Positions 12,296-24,200 of a stretch of DNA of 64,000 nucleotides are shown piece after piece. The DNA comes from Berghia stephanieae (Eukaryota; Mollusca; Gastropoda; Nudibranchia; Aeolidiidae): the NCBI GenBank assembly GCA_034508935.3, contig CM067447.1:38003348-38067347 (forward strand), read 5' to 3'. Positions within the stretch are counted from its first letter, which is position 1, and every line of letters begins with the position of its first letter. The translations under genes were made by a program, and so were the position numbers. Under the pieces are notes generated by a model, which had not been told where the DNA came from, made no database searches, and worked only from the letters and a program-made list of their open reading frames with translations.

Positions 12296-12430
12296 GGTGC
12301 CAAAACTCCAAGTTTCACAGAAAAATCTGGTCTGGAGCAAAAAATTCCGGGTTTACAGGTACCTTCCCTCAAATTCTAGTATTTTACGTTTCCAAGGAAA
12401 GCCTCCACCACCACGTTAAGTGTCATCACA
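12296..12430 (+). repeat. CCAAAACTCC-TTCCGGG module, divergent copy
   Basis: GGTGCCAAAACTCC, TCTGGTCTGGAGC, AAATTCCGGGTTTAC, TTCCAAGGAAAGCCTCCACC in this order match the modules at 34198 and 44056. Those two run into long ACC/ATC tracts; here only a short ACC-containing stretch follows. Confidence 0.6.
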
Positions 12431-12727
12431 AACACCATAACATCATCTTCACTGCCACAATTCATACTGTAACTGCCCCTCTAGAGTAGGCAGTAAGAAC
12501 AGAGGGGTGTATTGGTTTAGTAAGAAATGATTGATTGTGGAGTAATTAGGGGTTGAAAATAACTGAACAATGTACAGTGGAGAGCGAGGTTTTTGTTTTG
12601 TTTTGTTTTTACCAAAAGGTGATATATTTTAAGCCTGATAAAGTATGTATACTTTTTGTATTTCTTTACTCTGATTCGCAGATGTTATATTATTTTACAT
12701 GTTACTTGACTTTTATATTACCTTAAG
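12431..12727 (+). other. Intron, no gene seen
   Basis: Short AT-rich intron stretch before the acceptor at 12726-12727 (TTACCTTAAG). Nothing else recognised. Confidence 0.5.
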
Positions 12728-12868
12728 GATCTTTTGAGGCTTTGGATTCGCCAACAAGCCTTGGCAGACAAAGACCAGGATAGGTTCAAAGAAAGCGTCT
12801 GGGCCATTGCAAAGCTGTCACAATCTACAGAACAAATTCTTTTCTTTATTGACATCTTGAGAGAACAG
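12728..12868 (+). CDS. Exon 3 of ZNF292/RLF-like gene
   Basis: 141 bases, 47 codons, phase 0 at both ends: DLLRLWIRQQALADKD at the start and QILFFIDILREQ at the end, with donor GAACAG|GTAATC. Joined to exon 4 it reads LFFIDILREQ-CGKTYLQLYVDM, which parallels IFFLIKVINSETEGAGLATC of human ZNF292 from memory. This match is the main reason for joining exon 3 directly to 16101 and for not using a candidate at 13551. Confidence 0.72.
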
Positions 12869-14660
12869 GTAATCTTTTAGTAGTGGATTGTTATGAACAT
12901 TTCACCCAAATGGAAAAGAGAGGAATAAGTCATGCCAACAAGTCAAAAGAAATATATTAATTGAAGTTCAATACAGTGAACACATCAAACATGAGATGGA
13001 TGCCCAGATTTGTTGTCATATTGTGCTCTTTTTTTCATAAAAATTTGAAAAGATGTATATGAATCAGTGCAAGTCTAGCACTGTCACACACATCTTTTCA
13101 GATTTTTATCCTAGACAAGATCCTGCTCCGTATGCGTTACTTTTTTTTCTTTTTTTTTTTTTTCCATTCTATTAACAAGTTATCAAGAGAAGACCGAAAT
13201 TTGAAACCGCTCCTAAGTTTGGGGATCTCAAAGCCCAGAAATGTCACCGAATAAATCTAGTCGTAATTGAGAAGCTCTAAAGAAAATTCAGTCTACTCAT
13301 GATAAAAATTCTATCTTGGTTCTTAGAAGACATTTTCCATGGTGAGAAATGCTTTGTTTTTTTTTCTATTTGATAAATTTTTTTGTTAAACTGTTAAAAT
13401 TAGGTGTAAGTACTGATGCCACCAATATCAAATAATACACTAACGGACAGTAAGGTGTTATTTTTCTGATTTTGAGAAAATGAAGGCCAAAGTTTACCAC
13501 ACTGTATATAAGTGGTATGACTTACTTGACTTATTGCCTTTTGTTTCCTAGTCTTATGATTGGGATGACAGCTGCTTCCTCTATCGTCTGTTTGAGATCT
13601 CTGCACCTTTCATAGTCTTCTGCCAAAGAATAGATCTTAGAGAAGAAAGGTCCTCTGCTGAATCTATTTTATACTTTATTTATATATAAATATAGAATTC
13701 TTAAAACTCTTATGATTAAAATGAGAGAGATGTAATTTCATATAACATTCTGGTAGAGTACAATTTCCTCAAACACATGTTTCCTCGAACTCATTCGAAT
13801 GTCCCAAATTTTTTCATTATCATTCATTGTTATCATTCCATTTCTTCCTCGAACTAATTTTCACCTGGAACCATTTCCTTGAACTAATTTCACCCAGCCA
13901 ATGTAAAATTAACAAAATTAATAAAGGTTTTTAAAAATTTTAATAACCGAATCATGATCTTCATGAAACAAAAATATGCTTAAATTTTTCAGTAACTAAA
14001 ATTGTTATTTAGATGAGAAATCACTAGATACTGGCTCGGTTTACGACTAGAGCCATAATTTTATTTGTTGGACACAGGCCTGTAAATCTTCTGTCTATTG
14101 TCGTATTTCCGACAGTACGATTTTGCTCTATAAGTGCTAAAAAAAAAAAAAAAAAGATAATAGTAAAGATAAAATTCGTAACGCCAACGAACAGAACCAA
14201 TAAAAAAAAAAAAATAAAAGACTTTTATTTCGTTCCTCGAAAAAATTAGATTTTATTCCGTTTCAAATGCTGACTTAAAAAAACAAAACAAAAAAACTTT
14301 TTATTTGTCGCATCAAAGACAAAACATGCCGTCTATCAGTTAGCTATAATATTATCATGCCACCTACACGCTCCGCTAGACGTTTATGTATTCACTGCTT
14401 GGCTGCTGTGCCACAGCCAGCGAGAGAGAGGTTGCGAAGTTCGCGCGAGTCGTCTTCACACACACACACACCTAGTCAGTAAATAACGCACACACAGAAG
14501 TGTGTCAAACCGGACCAGAAGGTTTCTCTCTATTTTGCTACCGACACACATGCATATCTCCGGTTTTTATTTCTCAGTCTCTATATTTCTTTGGTTCTGT
14601 CCCGATGTGAGACGGAAATATATATTCTTCTTCGAAAGCTCTCACACCACCGTCACCATC
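12869..14660 (+). other. Intron, no gene seen
   Basis: AT-rich intron with several poly(A)/poly(T) runs and a short CA repeat near 14460. An open stretch after an acceptor-like TTTCCTAG at 13551 was considered and rejected as an exon. Confidence 0.5.
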
Positions 14661-14663
14661 CTC

Positions 14664-14901
14664 CTCCTCCTCTTCTTCTTCTTCTTCTTCTTCTTCTTCT
14701 TCTTCTTCTCTTCTTCTTCTTCTTCTTCTTCTTCTTCTTCTTCTTCTTCTTCTTCTTCTCTTCTTCTTCTTCTTCTTCTTCTTCTTCTCTTCTTCTTCTC
14801 TTCTTCTTCTTCTTCTTCTTCTTCTTCTCTTCTTCTTCTTCTTCTTCTTCTTCTTCTTCTTCTTCTCTTCTTCTTCTTCTTCTTCTTCTTCTTCTTCTTC
14901 T
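14664..14901 (+). repeat. (CTT)n microsatellite
   Basis: About 240 bases of CTT with periodic interruptions by TCTCTT. The polyleucine, polyserine and polyphenylalanine frames over it are artefacts. Confidence 0.95.
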
Positions 14902-16100
14902 ATAAGAATTAATCCAAATAAACGGAAGAATCAGCGTAAACATTTAACACAAACAGGAGCGAAGATACGCAGCTTCCCGTGTCGAGCACTAGACGTCTAG
15001 ATACACATACACATCCTTCAAAAGGGTAGGAATTGTTCTCTTCCTTTCATTTTACAACTAACTCACACCTGGGACCTCAAATAATTGGGATTTTTTTTTT
15101 TTTTTTTTGATACCATAAAATAAGGACCTCGTTATAAATAAGTAGGGGAAAGTGACATGATGTGACTAGTCAATTGACGTGTCATATCTGTGTTGTGTCC
15201 ATATTTTTGTCCTGTTGTGTCTATTTTCGCGTGTTCAAAAAGTTCCGACAATTTTTTCACCAACCATTTACAGGCCTGTGGACAGCTGCTTGTAGACTAA
15301 TTTAATGGAATTTCAAACGATTACGTAATAGAAATAGCACAACATTATGACTACTTTGCAACTTATGTTTCTGTCTTGTCTTTAAAATCAAGTTCCATTT
15401 GATTTTTTAAAATATTGTCTTTATCGTTTAAATGACCAGCATCTGAAACTGCTTTTTGTGGCAGATTTTGTCATATTAGGCCATTTTATTTAATAGATAT
15501 TGGTAACTATGCATTTAAACATTCAAAGCTTGTTGTTTAGACATTTATCCCTTTTTTTTAATGTACTAAAGAACAAAATTAGTCCATCAGGATCATTGTT
15601 AAGTGAATGATAGCCTTAATTTCCCTTATTTGGCAATGAGCCACATACATAAATAAATTTTTAAAAAGGTAGATATTGATTTTGTAGTGCAGCCAATGAG
15701 GGTCTCAAGCCTTTAGAAAATGGCGGAGGCCAGTAATAATCAGGTTTTTTGGGGGTTTTTTTGTACATCATATTTGTAAACAACAAATTTTCAGTTGACT
15801 AGCTTTTAACAATGTATAAACTTCACAAACTGAATGAAAACGAGCACAAGAAGAAATAAAATGTCATGCAGCAATGCAGCCAATTACAATCCTAAGACCA
15901 TAGACAATTGCAAAGCTAAGGCAACAATCTTTCTTGATTTTCGTCATTCTAAACAAAATTCCAGTTTATTCAATTTTTATAGCTGTTCCAGCAATTGTGG
16001 GTAAGACTAGTTTCATGTTCCTCTTACTTTATTGCTCTTCATTCAATCAAGTTTTTTTTCTATAATTTTAATCTTTTATATATTTTACAAATCTTTCCAG
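14902..16100 (+). other. Intron, no gene seen
   Basis: AT-rich sequence ending in the acceptor AAATCTTTCCAG directly before exon 4. No repeat family recognised. Confidence 0.5.
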
Positions 16101-18262
16101 TGTGGCAAGACTTACCTTCAACTGTATGTTGACATGTGTATTTTTGCTATCAATGTGGATAAAGGACAGATGGAGACCAGTGTAAAACAAGGTCAGATGG
16201 ACATGATCAAGGCCAGAAAGGAAGATATGTCAGCTATTTGTGGTAAACTGGCCTGTCTTAATCATCATGCCTCCATCAAGGTCGCTCGTATATGTGTTCT
16301 GACTGCCTTTGTGCTAAAACCTTGTACAGAAACTTTCCAGTCTATTATTAAATTTTATAGCCAAAATTACAACTGTTGTGGCACCTGTAGTAAAACTTTA
16401 AATACTGACCATGGAGCAGTTAACCCAGCCACTTTGTATGAAGTGGAGAGACTGCTCAATATGTTGCGCCCTGATTATCTGAATCCTGATAATTCTTTAT
16501 CAAACATTAAAATATTATGTGAAAGATTCTGCAAGGAGAATAATTTGAATTTTTCATTGACTTCAACTGTGCCCAAACCTCCTGATAATAATACTCAATT
16601 ACGTGTGGTGCAGATAGAAGCTTTTGGTAAACCAAAAGCTACATCAGCCAAACCTTCCAATGTGTTTGAAGCAGTAGCTCCTTCTAACATGAATAATACT
16701 CAAGCTCTACAACATTCACAGGGCATACAATCCTCACAGTATGGGTCCAGTAGTTCCCCTAATTTTCAAGTCCAGGTTTCTTCTGTTTTACATAATCGTC
16801 CTAACATCCTTCACTCTGGACTAAGACAAACTTATCCTACTACCAATGTTCAAATGAAAGGAATTGCCAACACATTGGACCTTAATAAAAGTAGACAACC
16901 ATTGTTGAAATCAAATCTGCCTCATCAAAAATCAAATAGTCAGTCAAATAGATGTAGTAATTCTATGACCCTTGGACGAGATAATCATATTCCAGCACAA
17001 TCAAAAAATCCAACTAAACTCAACCCACAGCTTATACAGTACATCCAATCAGCTATACGCCAAAACTCAAGTGTGGTGCAGGAACTTATTAAGCATCCTG
17101 ATAAGGAAATAGTTAGAACAGTTATAAATATGCTGAATCAAGCTGGCAAATCAAATGTTAGTGCCACAGTTACCAAATCCTTCATACAACAGCAGCAAAA
17201 TCAAGGGACATTGATAGGAGATCAGTCAAGTTTATCTATGGCATCTACCTTATTTAAAGCTCCTACAATAGACGGTTCTCATGGACAAAAAAATATCTTA
17301 CAGCCGTCATCGTCTCGTATTCATTCATCAGTGTCACAGTCTCCATCATTGACAACAGCAGATTGTGTGCATCAATCTGCAAAAGCACACTCCAGTCAAA
17401 TTGGCTGCCAGTCAACGCTTACTCCATCAACTACTAATTGTGCTAACTCTTGTATGCAGAAAGTAGAGAGCTTCATGAAAGCCAAAATTCAGGCAGGAAA
17501 TATTCGATCTGTAATGCAGTCATCATTGTTACAAAAACAGCAGGTACTATCCAAACAGATGGCTGGATCTACAATTACAGTTAATCAGTCTGTTTCAGGC
17601 TTTCCAGTCATTGGACCTGTGAGTAATACTAGTGCTTCAACTAAAAGCCATCAGCAACACCGATCTCTTAACATTGCACAATCCCATCAGTCAAAAAACA
17701 TTGCAAGTCATTCTCTACTCAATAGTCATAACACTTCTCAGCCACACTTGAGTAATATACAGCAGCAGCAACTGTCTTCCTCCCAATCCAATTTATTACA
17801 ACCACAACAAACTTTATCATCTGATGAGTTATCTGGTTCCATTGTTGGTATTGATGATAAAATCATAACAGAGCTACTACAGGATGCTGGTATATTTTCT
17901 AACACTTTTCCTGATATCGAGGTTGATTTCACATTTGACAATTTAGATAAAAAGAGAGATGGCAGGACAGTCATTTCATCTTCTGATCTACATCTATCAT
18001 GTCAACTCATACAAAGTGAAAACAAATTATGCCCTTCAATACCGCAACAGTCTTCAAGCAGCAATAGCCTTGCTCAAAATCAAGTGTCAGCATTTGAAAC
18101 AAAAAACAGTAGCACCTCACTTAATACCAGTAAAAGATGCAAAACTTCACCTATCCCCACTGCTCTCAAATCTAATTTTAATCAATACATTGATGTGTAT
18201 GGCAAAAGGCAACCATCCCAGTCAGAAATTAAACCAACAGTTGACTCCTCGCTTTTGCCTGC
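16101..18262 (+). CDS. Last exon, segment 1: end of helical region and Ser/Gln-rich linker
   Basis: It opens CGKTYLQLYVDMCIFAINVD, then KARKEDMSAICGKLACL, VARICVLTAFVLKPC and LYEVERLLNMLRPDYL. These parallel ZNF292 landmarks remembered as TEVKISICKTISCL, RACQLSEFLIEP and LRCELLLVLKTQWPF in the same order and spacing. From about 16600 on the protein is rich in Ser, Gln, Asn and His with polyglutamine-like patches (for example near 17761 and 17800), as in disordered activation or linker regions. An acidic patch with IDDKIITELLQDAG and FPDIEVDFTFDNLD lies near 17850-17950. The frame is open for over 2 kb and breaks near an A-rich stretch at 18262. Confidence 0.75.
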
Positions 18263-21200
18263 AAAATTAAAATCACTCAAATGCAGCCTCAGGTGTCTGT
18301 GGAACAAATTAGAGAGAGGATGAAGCAAGAACAAATAGAAGGGAAGTGACTATGGATTCTTCTAACAATGCAACATACAGGTGCATTATTTGCAGCTTGG
18401 CTTTCAAAGTATTAGAAGATCTGAGAGAGCATGTGAGAAATATTTGCAAACCAGGTCTACAGTCTTCAAGTGTTTATAATACAAAGATCAAGCAAGATCG
18501 TGTTAATTCGGCCAAGGCTGGTCTTGAAACAACCACTGTATTTCAGTGTCTGAGATGCTTTGAGCTTTGCATAAGTCAGGACGGTATTAAACAACACCGC
18601 CTCACCTGTAAACGAGTTCCAACGGTACCTTCTGATATAAAAAATGCCACTCTTAACAGTAAAACCAGCAAAACACCCCCATTAAATCGTTCAGCAACAC
18701 CAAAAATGTCTTCAACCCAGTCTCATATTAAGACAACGATTATGGAAACCAAGCCTAAAGTTACTGATACTAACTTAACTAAAATTCCTGAAAAGTTGTC
18801 ATCCCCATTTCTCTTTTCAAATGTCAAAGATGCTACCCCTTCAGATCAGCGTACTTCTGATGGCAATAAAAAGATTGAGACTACTGTAACAAACAATGCC
18901 AATACAAAAGTAATTGAAATGAAACCTCCAAGTGTACCTGTTGTGGCCTGTAAAATTGAAACAATTATAACTAATGTTTCAAATACAAGTAAAGAGAAAG
19001 AGGTAATGAAACCAGAGGAGGTGAAAAAAATAAGTCAAAAGTCAGAGAAGGTATCTCCACCGCTTACATCGTCAAATTATTCTGAAATTTCAGGATCAGG
19101 TGGTTGTAAATTCTATAGGTGCAAGAATTGCTCCCAGACATTGTGCTCATATGAAAGTCTTGTCTCACATTGGAAAGATTGTGGAACAAAGCCTCCAGTA
19201 TTTCCTCACATTAACCAAAAATTTCCATTGGATGCAGATGATGAATTGGAGCCTGGTGAGATTAGACCTTTAGTTGGAAATGTTTTACATAATGTAACTG
19301 ATGTCATTGGTGCTGTAGCAAGGGGTGAGATTGGCAAAATGCCATTAGTAGATTCGGATGTTGAAGACTTGGACTTCCTTCTCACCCAGGATAATTTATG
19401 TGGATCTAGTGAGATACATAAAATCTCATCAAATAAGATTTCAAAAAAGGAACATCCTCAGTCCTTTTGCAGTTATGATGGTAGTAGGTCAAACAGTGCA
19501 CAGTGTGCAAATAGAAAGATCTCATGTTTGCCTATGAAGAAAGATCCAGTTGGAAAAGGTGTATTGAAAGAAAAAAATGATGAAATTAATACCCCAAGGG
19601 CAACTTCAGCTTTTGCATCTTCTAGACTCTTACCTTTGAAAAATTTAATTGATGATGAATTCATTGATTCTAATGAGGATTCCAATCCATCAGATGACTC
19701 AATCAAGGTATGCAGAGAAGCACCTCCCTCTTTGCGAGATAGGAATAAATTGAAACCTATACAAAGTTTTAAAGATGAATCGTTTGTGTCTTCGTACGCA
19801 AAGAGTATTATTCATGAAAGTTCCACTGTCTCCACTTCCAAAAACAAAAGAATCAAGACTTCAAAAGGAGTGGATCGTCATAATACTGAGTTGCACAAAG
19901 CTGATTTCAAGTGCATTGTCTGTGGCAAAGTTTGCAATAGTAATAGAATACTCATACAACATTACGCAGGCAAACATTTGCAACCATATACTATGAACAC
20001 TCTCACTGATGGGTCATCATACATTTGTCACTTGTGCAAGAGAGCTTTAGCACTTTCATGCATTACATGCACCATGTGCCAAATCATGGGAGCATCATCA
20101 TGAAGAAGATGAATATTCAGTATTCAAGTCAAATTGAGAAGAAAACCCATTGGCGTAACAGAATTGCAGCTTCAAGAGGTTTTACTATTGCAAATGGAAA
20201 GAAAAGAGGAGGAATAAGTCCTAAAAGAGCAAAAGCTTTGCGTAGTAAAAAGAAGGCAACAAAGACTGCAAGAGAACGGATGAAAAAGGTGGTGTCAAAG
20301 ATGAACATTAAATCACCATTTTTTCTCTTAATGGGAATGCCAGATCAAATATTGTGAATAAAAGAAGGATTGGTTATCGTGGCCGGCCAACTAATGCCCA
20401 ACAGAGTTTGAAAGAAAAATTGTTGAAGAGAAAGATTGAATGCAAGAAACTTGCGCTTACTGTGATATCCCTATGTCAGAAACTGAAGATTCTTGTGCTT
20501 CATCGAGTCCATATATCAGCGATGTCAGTGATGATGAGTACTATGCAAGTGAAGATGTGGATAGTGATAGCACAGTTAATGAACCACCTCAGACACGTAA
20601 CAGAAGCAGGGTCACAAGAAGCTCTCATACCAAAAACAGTAGTGGAGTAGGAGTCAAAATTAGCCCAATATCCTTATCCCTTCATCCAGAGTTGGTGAAA
20701 ATGTCAAATATTCATCCTTGTGTCAGTGTTCATCGTTTAACTCAAAGTGAAGTTGCTAAATTTACTAAGAGTAAAGAGAAAGAAAGTGAGCTTAAACTTG
20801 AAGTGGATAAATTAGAATCGAATAGATCAATGCTCAAAGATGATTCTCAAAATCAGAAAGAATCGATCAAAACATGTGTGCAGAGTGAAGATAACTTACT
20901 GCTAATTCAAGAGAATAAAAATCAAATACATCCTATGGTAAATTTTCAGTCATCTTTTGAGAGTTACATCAAACAGATGAATTCTAATAAGGTACAGAAA
21001 ATTAGCAAATTTGATGGTGAACCTGATAGTAAAATTGATCGAGATGTCAAAAATACAATTGCTCAATCAACTACAGATGCAGTTGGTGAAAAGGATGGGC
21101 AGTCTAGCAATTCATTGATGAAAGACACTCAAATAATTTCATCTGTAAGAAAACGCAGATGTAGTGTATATTTAGGCCAGAAAGTTGATATTGACCATAT

Positions 21201-24200
21201 CAAAACATCTGAAAGTAAGCTGCAAGATATTTCAGATATAAATAGTATTGTCAGTGCTGGTTGCAAATCATCCCTATCATTGATTTCAAAAATTAACAAA
21301 CACTCAGAATCATCTAACAATGATAGTGATTTCAATTCTTCTCTTCCAAAGTGTACGGTAATTCTGGAACGGAATGAACTGATGGAGAAGACCAGTCTTT
21401 CTGGAAAGCAGGTTAAGATTGTATCAGATAATGGATGTGCCGAAGCTTCTATTGGATTGGATATCAATGTCCCATCAGATGCTCCCAAGATTTTCAGTCA
21501 GAAGAATGACATCAGTTTAAAGTCTCCAACCTTATCTCCCTTTGAAGACCAATTTGAACAATTTCTACAAAAAGAAAATAATGAAGCTGAAAACTTTTCA
21601 TTGAGGTGTGATGATAATGATCCTGAATGTGGGAAGCAATTTGAGGACAATTTCCAAAAAGAAGATGAAGTGTATTTTTCCTCTCCTCCAACCTTTGAAT
21701 GCAGCAAGCAAGAGCTCCCCACTGAAGCGATGATCAGTGCCAATAACAAAACTCTTATAATGGAAATATTAATGTTACTCCAGACAGTAAGCTGAATGAA
21801 CTGAAACTATTTGTGGACAGCATTGATATCCCTGTTCCAAATAGCATGATGATAAATGAGGGTAAATCATGTTCAGATGATATTATTAAAATGAATAGAA
21901 GGGATGAAAAATGTAGAAATGATTCAGAAATTAAGGAAATGGATGTTGAAAGTTCTAAAATAATTATAGAGGATGACAACAGAATGAGCACTGACACAAA
22001 TTCAAATGAGGATAGAGAAAGTTCAGAGAAAAATAGCATTCAAAATAGGTTACAGTCAGAGTTTGTGAAAATTAACAAAGATGGTATACTGGGTTCAGAA
22101 GATACTGGTATGAAGAAGGTCGGAGCTAGCATTCAAAATAGGTTACAGTCAGAGATTGTGAAAATTAACAAAGATGGTATACTGGGTTCAGAAGATACTG
22201 GTATGAAGAGGTCGGAGCATTTCCACTGGATGATGAATTTGAGAAGCAAAATATTTTATGCTCTGAAGAAATTAAGGAGCAAGATGCAAAGGCCAATATA
22301 CATGTACCTTCATTTGAAGTGAGAGTGAGATTTGCGGGATAAATTTTCAAAAGATCATCAGATGAGAAAGATGCAACAAAGTTACATAAACACAAAAGAA
22401 TCAAAGTGCTTCAATAAGAATATGGATAATATTGAAGTACATGGGACTACATTTTCATTGGATCGTAGAATTTTATATCAAGATAAAGTGGGAATATTGA
22501 GAGTAAAGTTTCAGTCAATGTTGATGAAAATCTTGAAGAGAGGAGTGATCTGGGATGTGTTGTTTTTATGAGTAATGCAAGTGTATATGATGATTGTACC
22601 CAATTAAATGAAAATAGTAACAAGAGGAACATTTTAGATAATGAAAAGGTTTTAGAATTTGTGAAGCATACTAAAGAGATAAAAGTGGACACATGTGCTG
22701 AGGTTATGGAAAAGGAGAGTAAAGAAGTCCGATCAGAAGAATTTATCATGAATTCAAATGAAGACCCAAAAATAACTAGACAAGAAACAATGCTTTCAGA
22801 GAAAGCTTTTTTGAACAAACTAATGGATGGTGGTAATGACAACAGGGATGAGGATGTTTTGGCTGATAGACCTAAAACTGAAGTAAATTCTAGTTTTGAC
22901 AGTGGAAAAAGACTGGAGGCTGCTCATGATAAACCGAGTTCTTCACATCTGCTGCAACAAGGAAGGAGTTATAAGTTTCAAGAGGAAGGCCATGGTCTCA
23001 GGACACAATCAGTCGAGGAGAATTCCCTAGAAACACTACCACTTGATTTAAATGCTTTACAAGCGTGTACTATTGCTTGTAATACTGAAGTTGGCCATTA
23101 TGAAAATAAAAAGGAGAAGAGCAGCGAGAAAGATGTTGGTTTTTGCTCTGCAACTGAAGAAACCCAGCTCATTGAGAGGCAAAAGATAGCTGAAACACCT
23201 GCATATATAGAGAGTTATAACCGCCTAAAAGAAACACTCATAAAAGAGGAAAATAATGGCTGCCATAATGAGTGTGAAGGACGGGAGCAATGCAAGATGG
23301 CTGATGTTTGTAATGACAGTGATATAAGCTTGGGAGTTAGTAAAGGAAAGGAAGTCTGGGACAAGGAAATCCTTGTGTCCAGCACAAACAAAGATGAAAA
23401 ACAATTTCATGAACAGCCTGGTAATTCCAATGAAGAGTTAAAGATATTTTCAAACAAAAATGATGAGGTCATTAACTGTGAATTATCACAAGAGCATTTG
23501 GTAAGTAATTTAAAAAGTGTTCAAAATCCACAAGAGGAAAATGTTACAATTATCATGTCTCAAAGGTCTACACCCAGCAATTTAAGTGACTCTAGCATTT
23601 TTATAGAAAGTGTGTCTGAACATTTTAAAGATTGTGTATTTAAAGTTAAAGATATTAATAATTTTGATGGCAGTTGTAAAAATGTTTCCTTGGACAACGA
23701 TTCGGAAATAGACTTGATGAAAAAGGAAAAAGATGTAAGAGAAAGCCCATCCATAGAGAATGTTTTGTTATCAAATAATGTTGAAACAAAGGACAAGGAA
23801 ACAATGTATAAGAACACTTCTGTAAATTTTAAACATGCATCATCCTCACGTAACTTTGAAATGAGAAGTGAAGAAGCTATTTCACAGGATTCTGGGATTA
23901 AGGAGAAAATGTCTTTAGCGGATACTGATTTGGTAAATTTTAGAGATAGTGTTCAAGATAATAAAAAGCAATCCGAAGTTGCTTCAGAAAAAATGCAGGA
24001 TAGCATATTTGTAGAGAACTTGAATTGTGAAATAGGGTTAACAATGAAGACATATTCGGTGGAGTTAGAAAGGGAATCTGGTAAAGAAACCTTTTGGAAA
24101 AAACTTGAAATGAACTATAAAGACTCTGAAGAAACAGCTTCAGATGTCGGACTGATCCATGCAGATGTGGATGAAAATGTTCACTTGGATGAAGAGAATC

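Noticed and set aside
13551-13682. Possible extra exon after TTTCCTAG (SYDWDDSCFLYRLFEISAP)
   Set aside because: Exon 3 joins exon 4 directly in phase and the joined sequence follows the ZNF292-like alignment without a gap. Inserting this piece would break it, and there is no good donor before the stop.
14502-14943. Polyserine, polyleucine and polyphenylalanine frames at the CTT repeat
   Set aside because: Trinucleotide-repeat artefacts; all frames are open and no unique protein sequence is attached.
21129-22039. Antisense open frames inside the giant exon (also near 22.4, 24.0, 25.0 and 28.4 kb)
   Set aside because: They mirror the Glu/Lys/Ser-rich sense frame, have no recognisable domains, and the sense strand explains the region.
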